From the NCBI GenBank assembly GCA_945827785.1, contig CALZOR010000006.1, forward strand, positions 1 through 49,537: a stretch of DNA of 49,537 bases, written 5' to 3'. Positions 9,663-16,572 of the stretch are shown here, one piece after another. The notes beneath the pieces were generated by a model. That model saw nothing but the letters and a program-made list of their open reading frames with translations, was not told where the DNA came from and did not search any database. The stretch comes from an uncultured Bacteroidales bacterium (GTDB taxonomy: Bacteria; Bacteroidota; Bacteroidia; Bacteroidales; UBA932). Every line of letters begins with the position of its first letter. Position 1 is the stretch's first letter. The position numbers were made by a program, and so were the translations under genes.

Positions 9663-9694
9663 TTTGTTCAAATGTTTTCCGATTTGTTCAAATG
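9663..9694 (+). repeat. 12-bp direct repeat, 20-bp period
   Basis: TTTGTTCAAATG occurs at 9663-9674 and again at 9683-9694. The period is exactly 20 bp, about two helical turns, so a dimeric or tandem regulator could bind the same DNA face. It lies 174 bp upstream of the leftward operon start and 70 bp upstream of the protease promoter -33 element. Confidence 0.6.
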
Positions 9695-9762
9695 CCTTTG
9701 GATGCTTGTCAGGGGCCGGAACAGGCTTTGGATTTCAACAGTAAACGGCATCAAAAAACAGC

Positions 9763-9792
9763 TTGATTTCTCAATAAAAATCACTATTTTTG
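9763..9792 (+). promoter_or_regulatory. Bacteroidota-type promoter for the M48 protease gene
   Basis: A TTG at 9763-9765 and a TATTTTTG -7 element at 9785-9792 are 19 bp apart, fitting the Bacteroides primary sigma consensus except for the first base of the -33 box. Transcription would start near 9798, about 70 nt before the ATG at 9868. Confidence 0.5.
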
Positions 9793-9867
9793 TCACATGC
9801 GATTATTCGATGACAATGCTGAGGATAAGTAATTTATTCTTGCCACCCCAACAACATAATTACCTTT

Positions 9868-10680
9868 ATGAATAAAAAGATAAAATCAATTGCAGCATTC
9901 TCAGCAGCGGCAATTATCCTGACTGCCTGCGGTACTGTCGCCTTCACCGGACGCAAGCAAGTCCTGCTGTTTTCTGATAGTGAGATTGCTTCCCTCTCTG
10001 AGCAGTCCTATACCGAGTTCATGCAGACAGCAAAGGAGTCGTCTGATGCCTCACAGACAGCCATGCTGGTCAATGTCGGCAAACGGATGACTGCAGCCCT
10101 GGAGTCCTACCTTTCAAAAACTGGCCAGAACAACGCTCTGATGAACCTCAGTTGGAATTTCAAACTTGTTGAATCCAATGAAGTCAATGCATTCTGTATG
10201 CCATCAGGAAAAATAGTCTTTTATGAGGGAATCATGCCGATTGCAAACACTCCGGACTACATAGCCGTGGTAATGGGTCACGAAATGGCCCACGCAATCG
10301 CAAAACATGGAAACGAAAGGATGAGCCAGCAAATCTCATTGGACATGGTCGGTTTCGTTGCAGGCGAACTAATTGGAGCAAAGAAAGGCGAGACTGCGCA
10401 GTCTCTCTTCGACCTTGGCTTCAATGTGGGAAGCCAGGTTGGTATCCTGCTTCCATATTCCAGGAAACACGAATATGAAGCAGACCGTATAGGCCTGTAT
10501 ATCATGGCAATAGCAGGATATGACATTGAGGCTGCTCCAAAATTCTGGGAAAAGATGTCCGCCGGGAACAATGCATCATCCAATGATTTCTTCAGCACCC
10601 ATCCATGCGATGCCAAAAGAATTGAGGCACTGAAGGAAGCCTTGCCTGAAGCCCGCAAATTCATCCCTGCAGGTCGATAA
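9868..10680 (+). CDS. M48 family metalloprotease lipoprotein
   Basis: A 270-residue zinc protease of the M48 type (YcaL/LoiP/BepA-like). It has a lipoprotein signal with lipobox LTAC (Cys21), the zinc motif HEMAH at 138-142 within VVMGHEMAHAIAKHG, and the third ligand Glu204 in EYEADRIGL. The catalytic domain spans about 60-260; there is no TPR extension as in BepA, so it is closer to the short YcaL/LoiP form. Such proteases clear stalled or misfolded outer-membrane proteins. It is followed 73 bp later by a SIMPL-domain gene on the same strand, and the two may share an envelope-maintenance role (inference). Confidence 0.9.
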   Translation: MNKKIKSIAAFSAAAIILTACGTVAFTGRKQVLLFSDSEIASLSEQSYTEFMQTAKESSDASQTAMLVNVGKRMTAALESYLSKTGQNNALMNLSWNFKLVESNEVNAFCMPSGKIVFYEGIMPIANTPDYIAVVMGHEMAHAIAKHGNERMSQQISLDMVGFVAGELIGAKKGETAQSLFDLGFNVGSQVGILLPYSRKHEYEADRIGLYIMAIAGYDIEAAPKFWEKMSAGNNASSNDFFSTHPCDAKRIEALKEALPEARKFIPAGR

Positions 10681-10753
10681 CTCTTCCTTTTGCACAGTGC
10701 AGTAGCATGCTTTTTGCACAAACCACGTTCCGGTTATTTTAAAAGGTTTTATC

Positions 10754-11458
10754 ATGGATAAAGGAAAATTCTACAGCGGGCTCGCAATCATGGTCGGCCT
10801 CATCGTTCTTGGATTCAACATCCCTAAAGCAGTGAGTGATTATCGTTCTTTCGACAGAACAGTGAATGTCAAGGGACTATGTGAAAGGGAAGTGAAGGCT
10901 GACAAGGTAATCTGGCCTGTTACATTCAAGGTAATGTCGAACGAAATCCAGTCAATCTACGACCAGATTGACCGTAACAACCAGACAATCAAGTCCTTCC
11001 TTATTTCCGAAGGAATCTCGGAAGACGAAATAAGCATTTCGGTTCCAGTTATTTCTGACAAGTATGCTAACGAATACGGCAACAATGACAGACCATACAG
11101 ATACATTGCAAGCAGTGTGATAACCGTCTGCACGGGCAAAATTGACAAGGTTCTGACATTGATGTCAAAACAGTCAGAGTTGCTGAAGAAAGGTGTGGTT
11201 ACAGGAGGCAATACCTGGGATAATCCGGTTCAGTTCAAATACGAGGGTCTCAATGAAATCAAGCCGGAAATGATTGAAGAGGCAACCAAAAATGCCCGCG
11301 AGGTTGCAGACAAATTTGCAAAGGATTCCGGCAGCAAACTTGGAAAAATCAAGACGGCCAGCCAGGGAACCTTCACCATCGAGGACCGCGACAGCAATAC
11401 TCCAGAAATCAAGAAAATACGAGTAGTTACCTCGGTAACCTACTATCTAAAGAATTAG
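10754..11458 (+). CDS. SIMPL domain-containing protein
   Basis: A 234-residue protein with an N-terminal membrane anchor or signal (residues 7-29), then a SIMPL (formerly DUF541) domain. Recognisable elements are VNVKGLCEREVKADKVIW near 38, SEGISEDEISIS near 85 and the C-terminal half with EEATKNAREVADKFAKDSG near 176. Family members are exported, oligomeric, and of poorly defined function; some are linked to oxidative stress. The 73-bp gap before the gene contains TTTTGCACA twice (10688 and 10712) with a TGCACAGTGCA palindrome (10691-10701). The stop codon overlaps that of the opposing ABC ATPase gene by four bases (11455-11458). Confidence 0.85.
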   Translation: MDKGKFYSGLAIMVGLIVLGFNIPKAVSDYRSFDRTVNVKGLCEREVKADKVIWPVTFKVMSNEIQSIYDQIDRNNQTIKSFLISEGISEDEISISVPVISDKYANEYGNNDRPYRYIASSVITVCTGKIDKVLTLMSKQSELLKKGVVTGGNTWDNPVQFKYEGLNEIKPEMIEEATKNAREVADKFAKDSGSKLGKIKTASQGTFTIEDRDSNTPEIKKIRVVTSVTYYLKN

Positions 11459-12186
11459 AACGACTTGAAGTCATCCTTTATATAGCTGCCTGCCGACACT
11501 TGTTGAGCAGGCAGTTGTGTTATTATAGGCCGACCATTATCATCCTTGCTGACATGCACAATCCAATCAGCATTGGCGCACGCAAGATCAAGTTCATGAG
11601 TCGAAAAAACTATGGTTTTCCCATAATCCCGAGTAAGACTTCTGAGCAAAGCACATAAGTCATAGCGACCGGGAAGGTCAATGAAGGAAGTCGGCTCGTC
11701 AAGCAGGATGACGGGCGTCTGCTGGGCAAGGGCCCTTGCAATCATCACCCTCTGACATTCTCCATCGGAAATCTTGTCAACACTCCTGTCCGAAAACGCT
11801 TCCATTCCGACCATGGCAAGGGCATCCCTGACAATCTTCCTGTCATTTTCATTCAGACGGCCTGTCCAGTCGGTGTAAGGGGAACGGCCAAGAGCAACAA
11901 GATCGATGCATTTGAGATTCGGGACCCTGATTCTTGATGTATCGACAAAAGAGATATATCTTGCCAGTTCTGAGGCTGTCATTCCTCTTGAGTCAATTCC
12001 GTCTATCAGAATTTGTCCGGTATAATTTCCTGTAAGACAAGCTATTGAGCGAAGAAGAGTGGACTTTCCGCATCCATTTCTGCCGATGAGTGCAGTCAGC
12101 TTTCCCGACTCGAAATCAATGTTTACATCCTCAAGAAGAAGACGGTGCGGGTCATATCCCAAACTGAAATGTCTTAAACTTATCAT
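11455..12186 (-). CDS. ABC transporter ATP-binding protein, FecE/BtuD type
   Basis: A 243-residue ATPase that powers import through the FecCD-type permease encoded just upstream. Walker A is GRNGCGKST at 35-43, the signature is a variant (ISDGE near 139-143 in place of LSGGQ), Walker B is VILLDEPTS near 159, and the switch His is in FSTHELD near 197. The ATG at 12186 is chosen over a longer frame to 12393, since it starts right at the domain and 1 bp after the permease stop; the longer extension would overlap the permease and shows no homology. Likely substrates for this class are ferric siderophore, haem or cobalamin. Confidence 0.9.
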   Translation of the reverse strand: MISLRHFSLGYDPHRLLLEDVNIDFESGKLTALIGRNGCGKSTLLRSIACLTGNYTGQILIDGIDSRGMTASELARYISFVDTSRIRVPNLKCIDLVALGRSPYTDWTGRLNENDRKIVRDALAMVGMEAFSDRSVDKISDGECQRVMIARALAQQTPVILLDEPTSFIDLPGRYDLCALLRSLTRDYGKTIVFSTHELDLACANADWIVHVSKDDNGRPIITQLPAQQVSAGSYIKDDFKSF

Positions 12187-12187
12187 A

Positions 12188-13198
12188 CTATGCGAACGTT
12201 TTGTTTTCAAGAACAACCCAGACAACGACAGGAATACCAAGAAGGGCTGTAATTGAGTTGATTGGAACCACCCATAGCTTCGAGACAATATCACAAAGGA
12301 GCAGGAGGGAGGCACCTGTAAGGACCGAAGCAGGAAGCAGGACTCGATGGTCAGCTTCACGGAACAGAGCCCTGCAGATATGAGGGACTGCAAGACCTAC
12401 AAAGCCGACAGGACCGCAGAAAGCCGTTACAGTTCCGGCCAGCAGCACTGTCGAAAGGAAAAGCATGTTTCGTGAGCGGATGACATTCAATCCCATAGTC
12501 CTTGAATATGTCTCGCCTAAAAGCCACATATTCAAATCCTTGATACGCCCCACCGAAATTAACAATCCAGCAGAGACAGAGCAAGCCATAACACACAGCT
12601 GCACCGGTGTAACATCAGAAAGCGACCCCATGGTCCAGACTACAAATGACTTCAAAGCCTGCTCATTGCTCATATATTGCAGAATCTGGACAACAGAATC
12701 GACAGCTGAAGAAAGCATCATTCCAAGCACCAGAATCACCAGAATGCTTCTGACCCTGCGACCGGCAAAGGCGACAGCAGCAAGGATAAGGGCTGCACCA
12801 ATCCAGGCCGCTCCGGCAACGCCAAGGGAAGAAACGATGCTGCCTGAAGATGCCGAAACTCCCAGCAAAGGCATTCCAAGGATGAACATAGCCACTCCAA
12901 AGCTGGCTCCGGAGTTGATACCCAGGACATAAGGACCTGCAAGCGGATTGGCAAACAGAGTCTGCATCTGCAGTCCGCTCACCGACAAGGCTGCTCCGGC
13001 AAGAATTGCAGAAAGTGCTTTCGGAAGCCTTATGCCAAGCACAATTCTGGAGACAGAAGCCGGGACATCGCCTCCGCAAATGGCTCTGAACACCTCTGAA
13101 AACGAAATGGACGATGAGCCTGTAAGCAAGTCAAGGGCAAACAGAATGAACAGGAATGCCGAAAGAATCAGGAATATTGATATGTTTCTCCGTCTCAC
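12188..13198 (-). CDS. FecCD/BtuC family ABC transporter permease
   Basis: A 336-residue inner-membrane permease with about ten hydrophobic segments. Family motifs are visible: GIRLPKALSAILAGAALSVSGLQMQTLFANPLAGPYVLGINSGA (residues about 51-95, typical BtuC/FecD region) and GPVGFVGLAVPHICRAL near 262, the segment that contacts the ATPase. The start appears to be a GTG at 13198, 5 bp after the substrate-binding protein stop. It forms a binding protein, permease, ATPase operon reading leftwards. Confidence 0.93.
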   Translation of the reverse strand: MRRRNISIFLILSAFLFILFALDLLTGSSSISFSEVFRAICGGDVPASVSRIVLGIRLPKALSAILAGAALSVSGLQMQTLFANPLAGPYVLGINSGASFGVAMFILGMPLLGVSASSGSIVSSLGVAGAAWIGAALILAAVAFAGRRVRSILVILVLGMMLSSAVDSVVQILQYMSNEQALKSFVVWTMGSLSDVTPVQLCVMACSVSAGLLISVGRIKDLNMWLLGETYSRTMGLNVIRSRNMLFLSTVLLAGTVTAFCGPVGFVGLAVPHICRALFREADHRVLLPASVLTGASLLLLCDIVSKLWVVPINSITALLGIPVVVWVVLENKTFA

Positions 13199-13203
13199 AA
13201 ATA

Positions 13204-14331
13204 CTATAGTTTTCTGTAATAATACAATTCACCCCCAAGATTCAATTCCGGATGGAAAATCCGTATCAGGTCAGCAAGGACAAGGTCGGGGCATACGACA
13301 CCTGACTCCCAGAAATCATTGCCATTTGACGCATTCAGCCTTTTGTCGCAATTATACACCTTCCCTTCGACAACAGGCCTCGAGGCCTTGAAACGAGGGA
13401 AACGTGCCCCAAGTTCTTCAACAGACCCAAAGCCGGAAGCATTGAGCCAGAAATCAGCACTGTCAGACAGACGGACAGCCTGCTCCATGTCGATTGCCAC
13501 GGACTTTGACGACGTATTCTCCTTGAAGACATATTCCGCACCTGCATCCTCAATCAGGCGTACCATATAGCTTCCTGCCGGTGGCATGAACCAGACATCG
13601 GAATAAGGTGTATTCAGCATAACTTTAGGATGCAGGGGAGTGTCAACCTTCTGTTTCAGAGCATTATACCTTTCGGCAATCGGCCGGAAGACCTTTTCAG
13701 CCTCATCCCTTCTGCCCATTGCTTCCGCAATTGCGACCATCCATTCTGCCTTGCCCAAAGGATGCTCTTCAAGATAGTCACCGACATACATGAAAGGTAT
13801 GCCGAGCTGCGAAAGTTTCTTCTCAAGTGGAGATTCCGCATAGACTCCATAAAGCAGTACCAGGTCAGGAGCTGAAGCCACAAGAGATTCATAATCAACA
13901 TTCTCATCATATCCCACATCGACAATCCTGTCTTTGTCAATCCCGTCACAGAATATATATTTCAAGCCGGAAACACCTACAACTGCATCCGCACATGAAA
14001 AAGCGTCCAGCATTGCGACATAAGAGGAAGACATACATACGATTCTCTGAGCATCACCGGAAATCACCTGACCGGAGAAACCCTCAGGAACACTTTCTCC
14101 ACCACGCCTGATAAAAAGCATCCTGTCTTCATCCTCAGCTCCCTGCCATGGCCTCGACATGGAAATTATAGTACTTTTCATTCCCTCCGCTCCAAGAATC
14201 TTGAAACCGTCAGCATAAACAGGGGAATAGATTCTGATGGAATATTCAGAGATGTCACAAGGCGATTCCCGGCATGAATCAAGTATTGATACCAGGAAGA
14301 AAAGTATGAGTATTTGGAGTATTTTTTTCAT
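13204..14331 (-). CDS. ABC transporter substrate-binding lipoprotein, class III fold
   Basis: A 375-residue periplasmic binding protein of the FhuD/BtuF class. The ATG at 14331 gives a lipoprotein signal ending SILDSC (Cys20); the frame extends upstream to 14421 but those residues look non-coding. Family signs are IVCMSSSYVAMLDAFSCADAVVGV near 98, VDYESLVASAPDLVLLYG near 140 and the long backbone helix around 200-225 (MGRRDEAEKVFRPIAERYNALK). It should capture an iron-chelate, haem or corrinoid; no outer-membrane receptor gene is next to it, so the ligand cannot be fixed from context. Confidence 0.88.
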   Translation of the reverse strand: MKKILQILILFFLVSILDSCRESPCDISEYSIRIYSPVYADGFKILGAEGMKSTIISMSRPWQGAEDEDRMLFIRRGGESVPEGFSGQVISGDAQRIVCMSSSYVAMLDAFSCADAVVGVSGLKYIFCDGIDKDRIVDVGYDENVDYESLVASAPDLVLLYGVYAESPLEKKLSQLGIPFMYVGDYLEEHPLGKAEWMVAIAEAMGRRDEAEKVFRPIAERYNALKQKVDTPLHPKVMLNTPYSDVWFMPPAGSYMVRLIEDAGAEYVFKENTSSKSVAIDMEQAVRLSDSADFWLNASGFGSVEELGARFPRFKASRPVVEGKVYNCDKRLNASNGNDFWESGVVCPDLVLADLIRIFHPELNLGGELYYYRKL

Positions 14332-14370
14332 ATAGGGAGACAAATTTACAAAAATTCGGACAATTCTTGG

Positions 14371-14378
14371 TATATTTG
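14371..14378 (+). promoter_or_regulatory. -7 element TATATTTG for the GNAT gene
   Basis: TATATTTG matches TAnnTTTG exactly; no good -33 box is found at the expected distance. Transcription would begin near 14384, giving about 77 nt of leader. Confidence 0.4.
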
Positions 14379-14385
14379 CGTTGTC

Positions 14386-14401
14386 ATCTAAACGATTAGA
14401 T
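14386..14401. repeat. 16-bp palindrome in the divergent ABC/GNAT region
   Basis: ATCTAA and TTAGAT flank a 4-base centre (ACGA). It sits at or just after the predicted GNAT start site, between two divergent genes, where an operator could act on either. Confidence 0.45.
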
Positions 14402-14460
14402 ATAAATAATTGATATAACAATATTAAAACATTAGTGTTATAAGATAAAACAAAAATGTT

Positions 14461-15033
14461 ATGATAGAAATAAGACCAGCATTGCGTGAAGATGTGCCAT
14501 TTTTGGCCAAAGTTGTGGCTGTTGCAGCCTCACTTGTAACCATGGAAGAACTCCAGGAAAATGTAAGTGACGAACGTCTCAAAGTAATGGAGGAACTTTG
14601 CGCTTCAGACTGGAGTCTTTACAGCTGGCAAAGAGCAATCACCGCAGTTGACCAGGAAAGCGGCAGGAGCGTAGGTAGTATTATCAGTTATGACGGAGCA
14701 ATCTATGAAAAGGCCAGGGCACTGACATTTTCATATGCGGAAAAGAGGCTCGGCAAAAACTTCGGAACAACGGACATTGAAACCCGTCCGGGAGAATACT
14801 ATCTTGACTCCATGGCTATTCTTCCCGAATTCAGGGGAGAAAAACTCGGTCAAAGACTGATGAATGCTGCAATGGAAGTTGCGGCAAGGCAAGGCCATAA
14901 AAAAGTGACTCTCATAGCGGACAAGCATGCGCCACGTCTAAGAGCCTATTATTCACAACTTGGCTTCAAGGAAGTGGAAGAAATCAGTTTCTTCGACCAC
15001 CCTTATATCAGGATGGTCAAAGAAATTATTTAA
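14461..15033 (+). CDS. GNAT family N-acetyltransferase
   Basis: A 190-residue acetyl-CoA-dependent acetyltransferase. The acetyl-CoA loop is FRGEKLGQRLM near 122-132 (the R/Q-x-x-G-x-G/A motif), preceded by the DSMAILPEF strand and followed by the beta5 region (KVTLIADKHAPRLRAYYSQLGF near 157-178). The substrate is not apparent. It is monocistronic: divergent from the ABC operon and convergent with the polyene cluster, whose last gene it overlaps by 8 bp at the stop codons. Confidence 0.85.
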   Translation: MIEIRPALREDVPFLAKVVAVAASLVTMEELQENVSDERLKVMEELCASDWSLYSWQRAITAVDQESGRSVGSIISYDGAIYEKARALTFSYAEKRLGKNFGTTDIETRPGEYYLDSMAILPEFRGEKLGQRLMNAAMEVAARQGHKKVTLIADKHAPRLRAYYSQLGFKEVEEISFFDHPYIRMVKEII

Positions 15034-16348
15034 TCCGATAATACTTTCTGTCAAGTTTTCCGTTGTATGTACGTTGAAGCTTGTCCACAGCCTCGTAATA
15101 GGTAGGAATCTTGTGTGGTTCAAGCTTGGATTTGAGGTATATGGCAAGGGAACGCTTATCAAGCACAAATCCATCCTCAAGCACGACAAGAAGTTTCAGC
15201 ACCGGGCCAATTACTGGATGTTCGGCAGCAATGCATATACATTCTTTGACTGATTCATGTCCAATTGCGGCATTTTCCACCTCAAGCGGATCCACCTTGA
15301 AGCCACCGACATTGATGACGTCACCTCTGCGTCCTTTGAGGTGAATCATACCGTTTTCATCTACATATCCTAGGTCTGACGTAGTTATTCTGCCATCCTG
15401 CAGCACCTGCGCCGTGCTTTCCGGATCGTTCACATATCCGCTCATGACTGTAGGACCTGAGACGATTATGCTTCCGTCAGGAGTTACTTCAACAATGGAG
15501 TTCTTCATTGGCCTTCCTATGCAGCCTTCCATATATTTGCCATCGTTGAAGTCATAAGTGCAGACTGCGCCAATTTCCGTTCCTCCTAGCGTATTGTATA
15601 GGCGCGAATGAGGAAGAGCCTTGGCGAGCCTTTCCATATCCTTGCCGGTTATAGGCGCGGCACCGGTTTCGATGAAATCTATCCTGTCGGCAACTGCACA
15701 CAGTTTATCATAAGAGAATTCCATTAACAGACGAAGGCTTGCAGGTACCATGAAGGTTGCTACCCTGTTGTATGGCAGCCTGAAAACATCGAAGAAAGCA
15801 TTGATGTCCTTCAATCCGTCCAGGATGCATACTGTACCTCCAGCAATCAACACAGGATGTATTTTGAACAGGGAAGCGATGTGGTTGAGCGGACCGCTGA
15901 TTATATAGAGCAGTTCGTCAGTATAATGCATATCGCAGATGAAATTGTCCGCACAGGATTCAATGGCAGTCCTGGAAAGCATGACTCCTTTGGATTTTCC
16001 AGTCGTTCCGGTAGTATAGAGAATGTCCTGAATATCGGCGGGGATATCGCATCCGCCCACTTCTTTCTGTATCGAGATGAAATTTTCCTGAAGCGCCTGA
16101 TGCTCAAGCGGCACTGCAATTGCACCAAGATAATGAATTGCACAATAATTGATTATAAAATCAATATCTTGTGATGCCCGGAACACGTAAGGCATGCCTT
16201 TTCTGAGTCCGTCCTGATTCATAAGTCCGGCTCTTTCAATTATCATGTTCCAAAGATCCGAGTAGCTGATCTTATCTTCATAGCAAATCACCGCCGTCTT
16301 ATCCGGTGTTTTCTGTGCATACAGGCAGATGCCTTCTTCCAGTGTCAT
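15026..16348 (-). CDS. AMP-dependent acyl/aryl ligase of the polyene cluster
   Basis: A 440-residue adenylate-forming (ANL) enzyme, shorter than the usual 500 or more. It should activate a carboxylic acid as acyl-AMP and pass it to a carrier protein, most simply the ACP encoded 2 bp upstream. Visible core motifs are TTGTTGKSKG (112-121), NTLGGTEIG near 258, the hinge region TSDLGYVDENG followed by GRRGDVINVGGFKVDPLEVE, and the C-terminal lysine in NGKLDRK near 430. In aryl polyene clusters the equivalent enzyme primes synthesis with a hydroxybenzoate or hydroxycinnamate. The shortened region lies between residues 80 and 110. Last gene of the operon. Confidence 0.85.
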   Translation of the reverse strand: MTLEEGICLYAQKTPDKTAVICYEDKISYSDLWNMIIERAGLMNQDGLRKGMPYVFRASQDIDFIINYCAIHYLGAIAVPLEHQALQENFISIQKEVGGCDIPADIQDILYTTGTTGKSKGVMLSRTAIESCADNFICDMHYTDELLYIISGPLNHIASLFKIHPVLIAGGTVCILDGLKDINAFFDVFRLPYNRVATFMVPASLRLLMEFSYDKLCAVADRIDFIETGAAPITGKDMERLAKALPHSRLYNTLGGTEIGAVCTYDFNDGKYMEGCIGRPMKNSIVEVTPDGSIIVSGPTVMSGYVNDPESTAQVLQDGRITTSDLGYVDENGMIHLKGRRGDVINVGGFKVDPLEVENAAIGHESVKECICIAAEHPVIGPVLKLLVVLEDGFVLDKRSLAIYLKSKLEPHKIPTYYEAVDKLQRTYNGKLDRKYYRIK

Positions 16349-16350
16349 GG

Positions 16351-16572
16351 CTATTTGTTCAATTTGGATTCAACCATAGCGACAACCGAATCGATTGTCA
16401 TGAAATTTTTCGGAGTAACATCCGATGCATTCAGACTTATGTGATACTCATTTGACAATAGCAGCAATATGGTAGCTATTCCCAAAGAGTCAAGCTCGCT
16501 GAAAAGAAATTCTGATTCGAAGTCAACTGCCGGAAGGGCTTCCGACAGGAGTTCAATAATTCTGTTCTTCAT
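16351..16572 (-). CDS. Acyl carrier protein (starter-type candidate)
   Basis: A 73-residue carrier protein with the phosphopantetheine site Ser29 in ELDSLGIA. It is the most divergent of the three ACPs here: it lacks the acidic N-terminal helix of the others and carries a hydrophobic helix II (ATILLLLSNEY). The start overlaps the end of the MMPL gene by 20 bp and its stop is 2 bp from the AMP ligase start, so it is most likely the ligase's loading partner (inference). Confidence 0.85.
   Translation of the reverse strand: MKNRIIELLSEALPAVDFESEFLFSELDSLGIATILLLLSNEYHISLNASDVTPKNFMTIDSVVAMVESKLNK

Larger units (their letters stand above)
9490..9867. other. Divergent intergenic region between PUL and M48 protease
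   Basis: This 378-bp AT-rich gap separates the leftward glycan-uptake operon from the rightward protease gene, so it must hold both promoters. It contains a pair of 12-bp direct repeats (9663-9694) and a consensus-like promoter for the protease (9763-9792). For the leftward operon only a weak -7 candidate (TAACTTTA, minus strand, 9526-9533) is seen, with no good -33 partner. A 77-codon frame here has no family features and is not called. Confidence 0.6.

Noticed and set aside
9642..9875. A 77-codon plus-strand reading frame in the intergenic region
   Set aside because: It has no family features, overlaps the protease start and covers the promoter and direct repeats; it is most likely non-coding.
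10688..10720. TTTTGCACA direct repeat and palindrome as a regulatory site for the SIMPL gene
   Set aside because: The copies are short, spaced irregularly (24 bp) and there is no promoter-like box next to them; noted in the gene entry only.
12187..12393. A 69-residue N-terminal extension of the ABC ATPase
   Set aside because: It would lie inside the permease gene in another frame, and the ATPase domain begins exactly at the ATG at 12186.
14332..14421. Upstream extension of the substrate-binding protein
   Set aside because: It would bury the lipoprotein signal peptide 30 residues into the chain; the ATG at 14331 gives a normal signal.
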